Shown here in pieces: positions 32,802 through 41,890 of a stretch of DNA of 64,000 bases. Within the stretch, counting starts at the first letter, position 1; each line of letters starts with the position of its first letter. The notes under the pieces are model-generated. The model was not told the origin of the DNA, did no database searches, and was given only the letters and a program-made list of their open reading frames with translations. The translations under genes and the position numbers were made by a program. Source of the DNA: Streptosporangium saharense (GTDB lineage Bacteria; Actinomycetota; Actinomycetes; Streptosporangiales; Streptosporangiaceae); contig NZ_JACHJP010000016.1 in assembly GCF_014203715.1 (NCBI RefSeq), positions 1 to 64,000 of the forward strand, written 5' to 3'.

Positions 32802-33851
32802 GTGCGCTACCGCGTTCTCGGCGGCACCGGCATCGAGGTGAGCGTCCACTGCCTGGGCACCATGATGTTCGGCGCGGTGGGAAACCCCGACCACGACGAG
32901 TGTGTCCGCATGATCCACACCGCCCTCGACCAGGGCGTCAACTTCGTCGACACCGCCGACATGTACTCGGCGGGCGAGTCCGAGGAGATCGTCGGCAAGG
33001 CGTTGCAGGGCCGCCGTGACGACGTGGTCCTCGCGACCAAGGTCCACTTCCCGATGGGCGAGGGCCCCAACCGGAGCGGCAACTCCCGGCGCTGGATCAT
33101 CAGGGAGGTCGAGGAGAGCCTCAGGCGGCTGCGGACCGACTGGATCGACCTCTACCAGGTCCACCGCCCCGACCACACGACCGACGTTGAGGAGACCCTC
33201 TCCGTCCTGAGCGATCTCGTACGGCAGGGCAAGATCCGTGCCTTCGGCTGCTCGTCCTTCCCCGCCGAGGAGGTCGTCGAGGCCTATCACGTCGCCGAAC
33301 GCCGGAGGCTCATGCGCTTCAGGACCGAGCAGCCGCCGTACTCGCTGCTGGCCAGGGGAGCGGAGCGTTCCGTGCTGCCGACCTGCCGCAGGCTGGGCAT
33401 GGGGGTGCTCACCTGGAGCCCGCTTGCCTGGGGTTTCCTGAGCGGCAAGTATCGCAAGGGCCAGGAGATCGACCTCACCACGGGCCGCGCCGCCCTGGCG
33501 CCGGGGCGCTTCGACCCGACGGTGCCGGTGAACGCCGCCAAGCTCGACGTCGTCGAGCAGCTCGTCGAGATCGCCGACGGGCTTGGCCGTACGCTGCCCG
33601 AACTGGCCATCGCCTTCCCGGCCGCGCATCCGGCCGTCACCTCGGTGATCATCGGGCCGAGGACGCCCGCCCAGCTCGAATCGGCGCTGAAGGCGGCCTC
33701 GCTCGTCCTCGACGACGCGACCCTCGACCGGATCGACGAGATCGTGCCGCCCGGCACCGACGTCTACCACCCGGACGGCGCCTGGCAGCCGCCCGCGCTG
33801 ACCGAGGTCGCGCTGCGCCGCCGTACGATCGACGACCGCGCCGGAGCCTAG
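32802..33851 (+). CDS. Aldo/keto reductase
   Basis: A 349-aa NADPH-dependent oxidoreductase. Catalytic Asp and Tyr lie in GVNFVDTADMYSAGESEEIVG, Lys in VVLATKVHFPMG and His in IDLYQVHRPDH (about residues 40-125); nucleotide-binding residues in SVIIGPRTPAQLE near the C-terminus. The substrate is unknown. GTG 32,802 follows GAAGGAG. MerR-type control is likely from the promoter. It overlaps the convergent DUF1992 gene by four bases. Confidence 0.92.
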   Translation: MRYRVLGGTGIEVSVHCLGTMMFGAVGNPDHDECVRMIHTALDQGVNFVDTADMYSAGESEEIVGKALQGRRDDVVLATKVHFPMGEGPNRSGNSRRWIIREVEESLRRLRTDWIDLYQVHRPDHTTDVEETLSVLSDLVRQGKIRAFGCSSFPAEEVVEAYHVAERRRLMRFRTEQPPYSLLARGAERSVLPTCRRLGMGVLTWSPLAWGFLSGKYRKGQEIDLTTGRAALAPGRFDPTVPVNAAKLDVVEQLVEIADGLGRTLPELAIAFPAAHPAVTSVIIGPRTPAQLESALKAASLVLDDATLDRIDEIVPPGTDVYHPDGAWQPPALTEVALRRRTIDDRAGA

Positions 33852-34321
33852 CCGGTTCTGCGGCGGAAGAAGGAACGCCTCCTGCGGAGCGGGGGCTCGG
33901 GGGAGGCAGGGGGGTCCTCGACGGGGTGACGCTCACGCCACTCGGTGAGGACTTCCTCGACGTCGAGGGTCGGCTGGAAGACCGGCGGCCCCGACAGGGT
34001 TCTGCCGTGGGCGTCGCGGATGCGGCAGTTCAGCTCCTCGATGATCTTCCTGGCCTCGGCCTCGGTGCGCGCCCCGACCGCCGCGGCCCTGGAGTCCTCG
34101 GCGTCCTTGCGCAGCGCGAGCGTCCCCGGCAGCGGGAAGGAGAGGTTCTCCTCCCGCATCTTCCGCTTGATCCACCACATCTCGTCGTCGGGCTTGCCCC
34201 CGCCCGGGATGGGCTTGCCCGCGCCCGGCAGGTCGTCGAACTCGCCGCGCTCCGTGGCCTCGCGGATCTGCCGGTCGATCCATGTCTCGAAGCTGACGCC
34301 GAGGGGTTTGCGCTCCGTCAC
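33848..34321 (-). CDS. DUF1992 (DnaJ-like C-terminal region) protein
   Basis: A 157-aa protein with the DUF1992 signature FETWIDRQIREATERGEFDD, LPGAGKPIPG and MWWIKRKMREE, ending in a basic Arg/Phe tail. GTG 34,321 has GGAGG six bases upstream; the longer upstream frame is not supported. The role is unknown; the family has been linked to DnaJ-type co-chaperones. Confidence 0.88.
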   Translation of the reverse strand: MTERKPLGVSFETWIDRQIREATERGEFDDLPGAGKPIPGGGKPDDEMWWIKRKMREENLSFPLPGTLALRKDAEDSRAAAVGARTEAEARKIIEELNCRIRDAHGRTLSGPPVFQPTLDVEEVLTEWRERHPVEDPPASPEPPLRRRRSFFRRRTG

Positions 34322-34516
34322 AGGGCACCTCCGTGTCGCGTTCGGTGTTCTTTTCCGAGGATAACCAGGCAGATGTTCCGCCTCCGTACCGAGGTCAAGA
34401 TGGGGCTCCAGATGAGAGAAATGGGTTTTTCCGATGTCGACCATGTGGGGCGGGTTACCGGAAAGAGAGTGTTAGGTTGGCGTTGACCGTAATTTGTCGG
34501 CGCTCACGGAGAGCCA

Positions 34517-35230
34517 ATGGTTTCCGAGCCGTCCGGTCGTCCCGACCGTTCATGGCCTAAAGGGACATTTCTCGCACGACTCGCGGAGGCGGATCGCCGC
34601 GCGCTGCTCAGCCTGGGCAGACCCAGGGTGTGTCCTCCCGGGGAGGTGCTGCTCGCCCAGGGAGATCCGGGCGACCACGTGGTCCTCCTGATCGACGCGC
34701 TGGTCACGGTCGTCGCCAGGGTCGAGAACGGAGTGGGCGCGCTTCTCGGAATCAGGGTCGGCGGTGATCTTGTCGGGGAGATGGCCGTCCTCGACGGGGC
34801 ACGCCGTTCGGCGACCGTGACGACGTGCGTGCGCTCGATGGTGATCCGCATCGCGAAGGGCCCCTTCCTGGGCTATCTCGCCGAGCACGCAGCCGCCGGG
34901 CTGGTGCTGAACACGATGCTGAGCGACCGGCTGCGCTGGGCGAACAGGCGCCGTCTCGACTTCGCCGGCTACGGCGTCGGGGTGTGCCTGGCCCGGGTGC
35001 TCGTCGATCTCGCCCGCCTGCACGGCCGCGAGAGCTCCGAGGGCGTGGACATCGGGGTACGGCTGTCGCAGTCGGAACTCGGCGCGCTCATCGGGGCCAA
35101 GGAGATCTCCGTCCACAAGGCGCTGCGGGGTCTGTCCGACCAGGGCCTCGTGCGGGTCGGCCACCGCAGGGTCGTCATTCTCGACCCGCATTCCCTCATG
35201 ACGTACGCGGAGCTGAGCGACATGAACTGA
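34517..35230 (+). CDS. Crp/Fnr-type cyclic-nucleotide-binding regulator
   Basis: A 237-aa regulator. The cNMP-binding beta-roll (about 15-130) has PGEVLLAQGDPGDHVVLLIDA, then GGDLVGEMAVLDGARRSATV, matching the phosphate-binding cassette (G-E-x-A-L/V and R-R-S-A). The C-terminal winged helix (165-230) has LSQSELGALIGAKEISVHKALRGL. It lies 121 bp before a class III cyclase-like gene and its six-gene operon. A cyclic nucleotide made by that protein could bind here and regulate the operon; this is inference. Alternatively it is a housekeeping Crp paralogue. Confidence 0.88.
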   Translation: MVSEPSGRPDRSWPKGTFLARLAEADRRALLSLGRPRVCPPGEVLLAQGDPGDHVVLLIDALVTVVARVENGVGALLGIRVGGDLVGEMAVLDGARRSATVTTCVRSMVIRIAKGPFLGYLAEHAAAGLVLNTMLSDRLRWANRRRLDFAGYGVGVCLARVLVDLARLHGRESSEGVDIGVRLSQSELGALIGAKEISVHKALRGLSDQGLVRVGHRRVVILDPHSLMTYAELSDMN

Positions 35231-35351
35231 TCGTGATCGTTTCCATATGACACCGGATATTTCTCCGAAACCATATTTGTAAGGCTTCCTTTCGCGCCTC
35301 GGGCGTCATCGTTGGCCGTGTTCCCGAAAAGATCTGACAAAGGGGAAGCGG

Positions 35352-36149
35352 ATGACGGAAGCCGTCATGCCCGAATACCGGGCGATGATTTCCGGTGACA
35401 TCGAGGACTACAGCTCGCGAAACGCCGGGGAACAGGCAGTCCTGCAGACGGCCCTGGCCAACCTCCTCGACACCGCCGCGCGGGAGGCCGGGATCGAACG
35501 CCCCCGATGGTCGCGTCAGGTGTCCGGCGACGGGGAGTTCTCGGTGCTGACCGAGCCCGCCTCCGTGCTCGACCTGGCCGACTCGTTCGTGCGGGAGCTC
35601 GACGTCGCCCTGGCCGTGTACAACCGCAGGCAGTACGGCGACAACTGGACCCGGGTACGGCTGCGCGTCGCCCTGCACGTGGGTCCCGTGCTGCCCGCGA
35701 CCCCCATGGGCAGGCCGGGGCCGCACGCCGTACAGGTGAACCGGCTGGTGGACGCGCCCGCCGCGCGGGAGGCCATGCGGGTGTGCCCGGCCGCCGACCT
35801 CGCGGTGATCGTCTCCGACCGGGTCTTCGACGACTACCTGTCCCAGGGGTACGGCCATCCCCGGCCGGTGCGGTTCCGGCCTGTGACGGTCCAGGGCAAG
35901 AAGCAGCGTTTCCTGGCCTATCTGTACCTGCCGAACGCCGACGTCCACGAGCTGCGGGAACTGGACGTCTTCGACCCGCCCGCCGACGAGACGTCCCCCA
36001 TCCAGAAGGACGGCGACGGCCCGCGCCCGCCGAAGCCCTTCGGCGCCGCGCGTGACGTCATCATGGGCGACCAGAACCGGGTGAAGAACGGCAACGTCTA
36101 CACCTCGCGGGGCGACATGCACTTCGGCACCGGACACGGTGGGCGATGA
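35352..36149 (+). CDS. Class III nucleotide-cyclase-like protein, first gene of a conflict-type operon
   Basis: A 265-aa protein. Residues 8-190 follow a class III cyclase pattern: first metal Asp in ISGDIEDYS (Asp16), second in SGDGEFSVL (Asp60), 44 residues apart as in classical enzymes, then RLRVALHVGPV and VQVNRLVDA with Asn130 where cyclases have VN-x-A. The position usually holding the purine-selecting Asp is not Asp, so the base used may be unusual. The C-terminus (about 225-265) has GDQNRVKNGNVY and a Gly-rich end; nearly the same motif occurs in the next protein. It overlaps that gene by four bases. Pycsar cyclases are of this class; cyclic UMP or CMP synthesis is a guess. Confidence 0.7.
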   Translation: MTEAVMPEYRAMISGDIEDYSSRNAGEQAVLQTALANLLDTAAREAGIERPRWSRQVSGDGEFSVLTEPASVLDLADSFVRELDVALAVYNRRQYGDNWTRVRLRVALHVGPVLPATPMGRPGPHAVQVNRLVDAPAAREAMRVCPAADLAVIVSDRVFDDYLSQGYGHPRPVRFRPVTVQGKKQRFLAYLYLPNADVHELRELDVFDPPADETSPIQKDGDGPRPPKPFGAARDVIMGDQNRVKNGNVYTSRGDMHFGTGHGGR

Positions 36150-38365
36150 GCGCCGAGCCCACGCCCCAGGAACCGGAGGCCGGGCCGCCGGAGCCCGCCA
36201 AGGCCCAGGAACCCGCAGGTGCCTCCGAGACCCCCGAAAACCCCGACGCCGCCAAGAACGCCCTCAGGACCTCCGAGAACCCCAAGCCCGCCGAGAACGA
36301 GACCGGGGACGACGAGGACGGCGAGCTCGACCGGCCCCTCCGTGAGCGCATGGCCGCGGAGGACAGGGAGCGGCACCTGCGCGAGGCCAACCTGCGCGAC
36401 CTCTACGGCGAGTACGGCGACGGCCCGCGTGCCGGACGCGACGCGATCTCCGGGGGCGCTTATCGCGTTAAATCCGGAAATATCTACCACGCCGACCGGA
36501 TGGTCTTCGGCGGCCGGGAGGAGGAGGGGCGCGGGGGCGTCGTCCACCTCGCGCCGAACCGGCGCCAGCAACTCGCCCGGGTCCACGTCCCGACCGCGTC
36601 GTACGAACGCCTGGCCGCGCTGCTGCGTGACGAGCCGGTCGTCGCGCTGCGGGGCGGGCGGGGAAGCGGCCGCATGGTCACCGGCTGGATGGCGCTGCTC
36701 GACCGCCGCCGTACGGCACAGGCCCCCGTGGGGTGGGTACGTGACTCCGTCGATCCGCTGGACCTGACCGAGGAGCGGCTCGACGAGGGGGGCGGCTACG
36801 TCCTGGACGCCACCGGCAGGGCGTGGACGCGTGCCTCGGCGGACGGCGTCTTCCAGCACCTCGCCGCCGTGGCCGCCACGAGGAACGCCAGGATCGTGGT
36901 CCTCGTGGACCGAGGGTTCCCCGGCACCGTGTCCGCCGTGGACCACGACCCTCCGCCTCCCGGCCCGGTCTTCGAACGGTGGCTGTCCTGGGAGCTCGGC
37001 GGCGCCGCCCCGGCGGAGACCGCCGTCCACGACGGCGTCCGGGAGTACCTGAGGGAGGGCTGCACCCTGGCCGACGTCGTACAGCTCGCCAAGGACGCGG
37101 CGGAGGCCCTGCGCGCGGGCGGCGGGCTCGACGACGCGCTCGCCGGGCAGCCGCGCAGGCTGCGCGCCCACGTCGCCACCCTGCTCTCTCCTGAGCACGA
37201 TGTACGGCGGCGCTGCTTCCTGCTCGGGGTTGCCGTGCTGAACGAGCTGCCCTCGGTGACGATCACCCGGGCGGCGCTCCAGCTCACCGAGATCCTCGCC
37301 GACCCCGACCACACGCTCGTCGATCCCGAGTCGTGGGACGCGCTGTCGCAGTGGGTGGACTACGCCCAGGCGTCCCAGGTGCCGGACGAGCGCGGCCGGG
37401 GCAGCCGGATCAGCCTGCGCCGCTCCACCATGGCCTCCGTCGTGCTTGAGGTCGCCTGGCGGGAGCACCCGACGATCAGGGAGGCCCTGCTCGCCTGGCT
37501 CGGACGGCTGTGCGAGCACCCCGACCAGGCGGTCCGCATCAAGGCGGCCCACGCCATCGGCAGGCTCGTCACCTACGACTTCGACGTCATCGACGGTGAG
37601 TTCCTGCGCCGCTGGAGCGTCTCCGGCAGGACCCGCGACCACTGGCTCGCGGCCTGGGCCATCGAGGCGGCACTGCTGTCCCAGCACGTCGCGCCCCGGC
37701 TGCTCGACCGACTGCGCGACTGGGCCGGGGGAAGCGCGGCGAAACAGGCAATCGTCGCCAGGGCGTACGGCCTCGGCGTCGGTGTCGAGCAGATCGACCG
37801 GGCGCTGCCCGCCCTCAGGCAGATCGCGCTGCGCTCCTCGCGCCCCGCGACCCAGGACGCCGTCTCGCGGACGCTCATGGAGATCTACGGCCCCGACACG
37901 GCGGTCAAGGTCCTCTCCGAACTGGCGGAGTGGGCCGTGGGCGGCCATCCCGGGCTGCGCCGTACGGCGGCGCTCGCCATGACCCGGCTGGCCTCCGGGG
38001 TGGAGAGCGGCACCTGCAGGTTGTTGCTCGCGGAGTTCCCCGCCGACAAGCAGGACTGGGCGCGGGAACACCTCGTCTCCCTGTGGGAGAACGCCCTCAG
38101 GTGCGGGCTGATCGCCAGGATGCCGACGGGCGTCATCGGCCGTCCGATCCGCGCGGCCTGGGACGTCTTCGCCGAGTGGGTCGGCAACTGGGCCACGGTG
38201 CCGGGGGTGCGGCCGGTCGTCGAGGCCGTGTTCGAGGGGGCCGTGCGCAACCACCTGCGCGGGCCGCTCCGCCTCCACCTGCGCCACTGGTATCTGCGGC
38301 GCGTCGTCGACATCCCCCTCTACCACCGCCTGGACCACCACATGAAAGGGACGGCAGGCTCATGA
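36146..38365 (+). CDS. Degenerate P-loop NTPase with helical repeats (conflict-type)
   Basis: A 739-aa protein with no full family match. The first 75 residues are disordered (Pro/Glu/Lys). Residues about 95-115 hold AYRVKSGNIYHADRMVFGG, which mirrors the C-terminus of the cyclase-like protein. Near 168-176 GGRGSGRMVTG is a Walker A-like loop with Arg in place of Lys, and RIVVLVDRGF near 255 is Walker B-like, so this resembles a STAND-type NTPase that may not hydrolyse ATP. From about 310 to 700 there are HEAT-like helix pairs (REALLAWLGRLCEHPDQAVRIK, RRTAALAMTRLASG). It may be the sensor or scaffold of the system. Both ends overlap neighbouring genes by four bases. Confidence 0.6.
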   Translation: MSAEPTPQEPEAGPPEPAKAQEPAGASETPENPDAAKNALRTSENPKPAENETGDDEDGELDRPLRERMAAEDRERHLREANLRDLYGEYGDGPRAGRDAISGGAYRVKSGNIYHADRMVFGGREEEGRGGVVHLAPNRRQQLARVHVPTASYERLAALLRDEPVVALRGGRGSGRMVTGWMALLDRRRTAQAPVGWVRDSVDPLDLTEERLDEGGGYVLDATGRAWTRASADGVFQHLAAVAATRNARIVVLVDRGFPGTVSAVDHDPPPPGPVFERWLSWELGGAAPAETAVHDGVREYLREGCTLADVVQLAKDAAEALRAGGGLDDALAGQPRRLRAHVATLLSPEHDVRRRCFLLGVAVLNELPSVTITRAALQLTEILADPDHTLVDPESWDALSQWVDYAQASQVPDERGRGSRISLRRSTMASVVLEVAWREHPTIREALLAWLGRLCEHPDQAVRIKAAHAIGRLVTYDFDVIDGEFLRRWSVSGRTRDHWLAAWAIEAALLSQHVAPRLLDRLRDWAGGSAAKQAIVARAYGLGVGVEQIDRALPALRQIALRSSRPATQDAVSRTLMEIYGPDTAVKVLSELAEWAVGGHPGLRRTAALAMTRLASGVESGTCRLLLAEFPADKQDWAREHLVSLWENALRCGLIARMPTGVIGRPIRAAWDVFAEWVGNWATVPGVRPVVEAVFEGAVRNHLRGPLRLHLRHWYLRRVVDIPLYHRLDHHMKGTAGS

Positions 38366-39252
38366 GACTCCTGTACCGGCTCCTCAGAAAGCTGCCCCGC
38401 CGCTCCGGCCTGGGCAGCGCCCACCCCTGGAAGGACGGGGAGAGCGGCCCGATCACCTCGGTGCGCCGGTTCTTCCAGCCCCCGCCCGCCCCGCACGCCG
38501 TCTACGACGAGCAGGGACTGCACGAGTGGGACTCCCCGCTCGAACTCGTCGTCCCCGCCCGTGGGGACGCCTTCTCCTTCCAGGCCGTCGTCACGGTCGC
38601 CTGGTGCGTGACCTCGGGCGACGGCCGTACCACGACGGGGCTCAGGGCCGACATCGCCGCCGAGCGGCCGAAGATCCACGAACGGGCCGAGGAGGTCGTA
38701 CGGCGCGTCGCCCGCCGGTTCGACCCGCACCTGCCCGGCGAGGCGGAGGAGGAGGTCAACAAGGAACTCACGACGGAGTTCGCCCGTCCGTCGCACCAGT
38801 GCGACGACGTGACGATCACGGTGACCGTCAAGGCTCAGATCAACCTCACCGAGGAGGTCCGTGAGCTGCGCAAACATCTCGGCCGGGCGCTCCTGGAGAT
38901 CCAGGCGAAGCGGGAGATCGACATGGCGATCATGGACAACATGACGCGGTCCCGCGACGACTGGCGGGAGTTCCTCAAGGAGGGCATGGAGGACTGGGCC
39001 GCGCGCTTCGCCGTACAACTGGCGGAGAGTCCCCGGGGGGTCGCCGGGGTCATGACGACGATGGTCGAGGAGCGCAGGCAGGACGCGCAGAACTTCCTGG
39101 ACATCGTCAAGCAGGTCGTCGCCGCCCAGCAGAGCGTGGACGTGTTCGACCTCGTCGCGGCCAGCGACGGCGTGCTGCGGATCGCCCTGGAACGGCTCGG
39201 CGTCCCCGTCCCGCCTCCCGTGGCGGACCTGCCCTGGCTGGAGGAGCGGTGA
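38362..39252 (+). CDS. SPFH/band-7-like protein (tentative)
   Basis: A 296-aa protein. Residues 55-165 look like a beta-rich domain (FSFQAVVTVAWCVTSGDG, VTITVTVKAQINL) with an intervening helix, then a long helix rich in Glu, Arg and Leu (175-235) and a C-terminal helical part. A beta domain that turns into a long charged helix is the plan of SPFH/band-7 proteins, which form membrane-bound cages, but I see no diagnostic motif and no clear membrane helix. Start ATG overlaps the upstream stop; the stop overlaps the next gene. In a defence-like operon it may sense or organise the membrane. Confidence 0.45.
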   Translation: MRLLYRLLRKLPRRSGLGSAHPWKDGESGPITSVRRFFQPPPAPHAVYDEQGLHEWDSPLELVVPARGDAFSFQAVVTVAWCVTSGDGRTTTGLRADIAAERPKIHERAEEVVRRVARRFDPHLPGEAEEEVNKELTTEFARPSHQCDDVTITVTVKAQINLTEEVRELRKHLGRALLEIQAKREIDMAIMDNMTRSRDDWREFLKEGMEDWAARFAVQLAESPRGVAGVMTTMVEERRQDAQNFLDIVKQVVAAQQSVDVFDLVAASDGVLRIALERLGVPVPPPVADLPWLEER

Positions 39253-40526
39253 AAGTCCGGCACCTGTTCACGCTGGTGGCCATGACGGCCGTCACGGGAT
39301 GCTCAGTCGGCGGCCTGCTCGGCCAGACGGCCCCCGGGGCAGGCGCGGATCCGGCGGGCCAGGCGTGCCGGTGGCTCGGTGAGCAGACCTCCGACGCCGC
39401 CCCGGCCAGGCTGGACCTCGTGGTCCTCATCGACCGCAGCGCCTCGGCCCGCGACGGAAAGGGCAGGGCGTGGGACTGGTACCGGGCCGTCTTCGGCGGC
39501 GCGGGCACGGCAGTCGGCGACGCCGTCTCGTTCCCCAACACGCGTGTGCCCACCCCGGCGCGGATCAGGGTCGGCGCGTTCGACGGCGAGGGATCGGTCG
39601 AGTGGGTCGTCGGCGATCTCCTGCTGCCCCATCTCACGGCCACGGCGGACGGCTACCGCTCCTCCTACGCCCTCAACGTGAGCGACTGTCTCAGGGACGC
39701 CGTGGGCCGCGCCGCCGCCTCCCCGCCCCGCGAACCGGGCAGCGCCGTCCTCGGGGCACTCGACGTGGACCGCGTCCAGACGAGCGCGCCGGACGCCGAA
39801 CACCGGCTCGTGGTGGCCACCGACGGCCTGTCCACCCAGGGATGCGCCTCCCTGGGACAGACCGCGATGCGCGACCTCACCCTCGTCCGCAGGATCGTCC
39901 GGGCCTGCCAGGGACAGCGGGCGGTGCCCGATCTGAAGGGCTGGGCGGTCGAGATGGCGTGGCTCGGCCATCCGGGAGCGGGCAGGCCGCAGCCACGGCA
40001 GAGCCACAGGAAGTGGCTGACCAGCCTGTGGAGCGGACTGTGCGCCGCGACGGGCGCCCACCCGTGCCGGATCGCCGACGGCCGTCCCCCCGACCCCGCC
40101 CGGGGAACCGAGGGCGTCCCCGTCACCGTCAAGGACCCGGTCATCGCCTTCGCCTCGACGGAACGGGCCCCCAGCCCGTTCGTGAAGAAGGTCTTCCCGG
40201 AGAACCTGCTCTTCCCCACCGGGTCCGCGGTGCTCCACGTGAAGGGGCGGGAACTGCTCACGCGGTTCGCCGACGAACTGGCCGGGCAGGCGCCCGAGTC
40301 GGTCGGTGTGGCGGGATACGCCGACGACCGGGGCGGCACGACCTACAACGAGGAGCTCTCCCGGCGCAGGGCGCAGGCCGTCGGCGACGTCCTGCGGCGG
40401 GCCGGGCTGCGCGGCTTCCGCACCGAGGGGCGGGGAGAGATCGCGGGGAACTGCCCCTCACCGAACGCGGGGGACACCAAGGCGTGCAACCGGCGCGTCG
40501 AGATCGTCTACAGGGTGCGTGGCTGA
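39249..40526 (+). CDS. Lipoprotein with vWA-like and OmpA-like domains
   Basis: A 425-aa lipoprotein. GTG start; hydrophobic signal ending in the lipobox TAVTGC (Cys about 17). Residues 50-240 look like a von Willebrand A domain with the metal-site motif LVVLIDRSASARDG. Residues 305-425 are OmpA-like: LLFPTGSAVL, VGVAGYADDRGGTTYNEELS, RRRAQAVGDVL and a final NRRVEIVYR; such domains bind peptidoglycan. So the protein is probably anchored outside and ties the system to the cell wall. The next gene starts two bases after the stop. OmpA-like parts also occur in Zorya and flagellar-motor stators, an analogy only. Confidence 0.75.
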   Translation: MKVRHLFTLVAMTAVTGCSVGGLLGQTAPGAGADPAGQACRWLGEQTSDAAPARLDLVVLIDRSASARDGKGRAWDWYRAVFGGAGTAVGDAVSFPNTRVPTPARIRVGAFDGEGSVEWVVGDLLLPHLTATADGYRSSYALNVSDCLRDAVGRAAASPPREPGSAVLGALDVDRVQTSAPDAEHRLVVATDGLSTQGCASLGQTAMRDLTLVRRIVRACQGQRAVPDLKGWAVEMAWLGHPGAGRPQPRQSHRKWLTSLWSGLCAATGAHPCRIADGRPPDPARGTEGVPVTVKDPVIAFASTERAPSPFVKKVFPENLLFPTGSAVLHVKGRELLTRFADELAGQAPESVGVAGYADDRGGTTYNEELSRRRAQAVGDVLRRAGLRGFRTEGRGEIAGNCPSPNAGDTKACNRRVEIVYRVRG

Positions 40527-40528
40527 AC

Positions 40529-41890
40529 ATGAACGATGATCACACCTCCCATCACGAGGACGAGACGGTCATCCAGGGCCGGGTCGTGCCAGAGGGGAGC
40601 GCGCGTCCCCCGTTGGACAGCCGTGAGGTGCACCTGTGCCACCACGGCTGCGACTGCTGGCAGCGCAACTTCGACCGCTACCTCGCCGTCACCCCCGAGC
40701 GGGAGCCCGACCAGCTCGACAGCGTGGAGATGCACGCGCTGCTGTCCGCCAAGGGCCGTGCCGTACGGCATCTGCACCGCAACCTCGACCCCATGGCGTG
40801 GGGGCGGCGCAGACTCATCAAGACCCACGGGGAGGCCACGGTCGCGCTGGACGACCTGCGGGCCTTCGCCGACGAGGGCGCCCTGACGCGGGCCGTACGG
40901 GAACGGGATCGGCTCGACGACGACATGGCGGACAGGAAGGCGCGGCCCCCGATCTGGCTGCGGGTGATCGCGTGGCCGGCGATCGTCTCGGCCGGTGCCT
41001 TCGACACCTGGTACTTCCAGGGCATCTTCCAGCGGTTCGTCGGGAACCAGGCGGTCTCCCTCCTGGAGCAGGTGATCACCCTGCTTCCCGGGGCCGGGCT
41101 GACGTTCGGCATGATCGTCGCCGGGGTCGGACTCGGCAGGGCCGTCTACCGCGCCAGGCGTCTCCACGAGGAGCGTCAGGAGGGCAGGGGAGCGAAGGCC
41201 CGCCTGTTCGCGAACCTCGGGCTGTGGGTGCTGCGCCTGATCCTGCCCACGCTGCTGCTCCTGGTCGCCACGCTCTGGGCGCTGTTCCGGGTGGTGGACG
41301 TGAACGCGGGCGGCAGACTGCCCCTCCCCCCGGACTTCGTGGCCGTCCTGGTCGCGACGCTGTCGCTGTGCGCCATCGCGGTGAAGGTCGCCGCCTACGA
41401 CCCCTACGCCACGCGGGAGGCCGAGGTCCGGCGCGTCCTGAAGCGGGCCCGCAGGTCGGAGCGGAGGCTGGTACGGCACGCGGGCGGACGGCTGCGGCTG
41501 CACGTCACGGCGTGGAGCGACCTGCGGGCCCTGCGCGACGACCTCGTCGCCGGTGTCACCGAGCGGTACGGCGAGGCCTACCGGTTCATCACCTACGCCC
41601 GGGGGTTCCACGGCAAGGCCGGGCAACTGCCCCCGACGTTCGTCCCCGGCTCCCGGGACTCCGGCGCCGTCCGGGGGGAGCCGCCGCTGCCGGAGTGGAT
41701 CGGGAACGAGCTCGCCGGGGTCTCCGGCCCAGTCCCCGAGTACGGCGCGCTGCGGGAGGTGCAGGAGGTCCTGAGCAGATACGAGCCGGGCGAGCTGGAA
41801 CGGGAGTTCGCCGAGGTGCGGGGACGGCTGACGGCCCAGTGGAGCGGGGCTTCCGCGGGCCGTACGGGAACGGAGGAACGTGAGGGCTAG
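40529..41890 (+). CDS. Four-helix membrane protein of the conflict-type operon
   Basis: A 453-aa protein. The N-terminus (1-135) is cytoplasmic, with a His/Cys-rich HLCHHGCDCW and charged helices. Four hydrophobic segments lie at about 142-165, 175-200, 228-255 and 268-290. A charged 155-residue C-terminal domain follows with RRVLKRARRSERRLVRHAGG and AYRFITYARGFHGK. The CHHGCDC cluster might bind zinc. No family recognised. Overlap with the next gene and the two-base spacing upstream place it within the operon. Confidence 0.65.
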   Translation: MNDDHTSHHEDETVIQGRVVPEGSARPPLDSREVHLCHHGCDCWQRNFDRYLAVTPEREPDQLDSVEMHALLSAKGRAVRHLHRNLDPMAWGRRRLIKTHGEATVALDDLRAFADEGALTRAVRERDRLDDDMADRKARPPIWLRVIAWPAIVSAGAFDTWYFQGIFQRFVGNQAVSLLEQVITLLPGAGLTFGMIVAGVGLGRAVYRARRLHEERQEGRGAKARLFANLGLWVLRLILPTLLLLVATLWALFRVVDVNAGGRLPLPPDFVAVLVATLSLCAIAVKVAAYDPYATREAEVRRVLKRARRSERRLVRHAGGRLRLHVTAWSDLRALRDDLVAGVTERYGEAYRFITYARGFHGKAGQLPPTFVPGSRDSGAVRGEPPLPEWIGNELAGVSGPVPEYGALREVQEVLSRYEPGELEREFAEVRGRLTAQWSGASAGRTGTEEREG

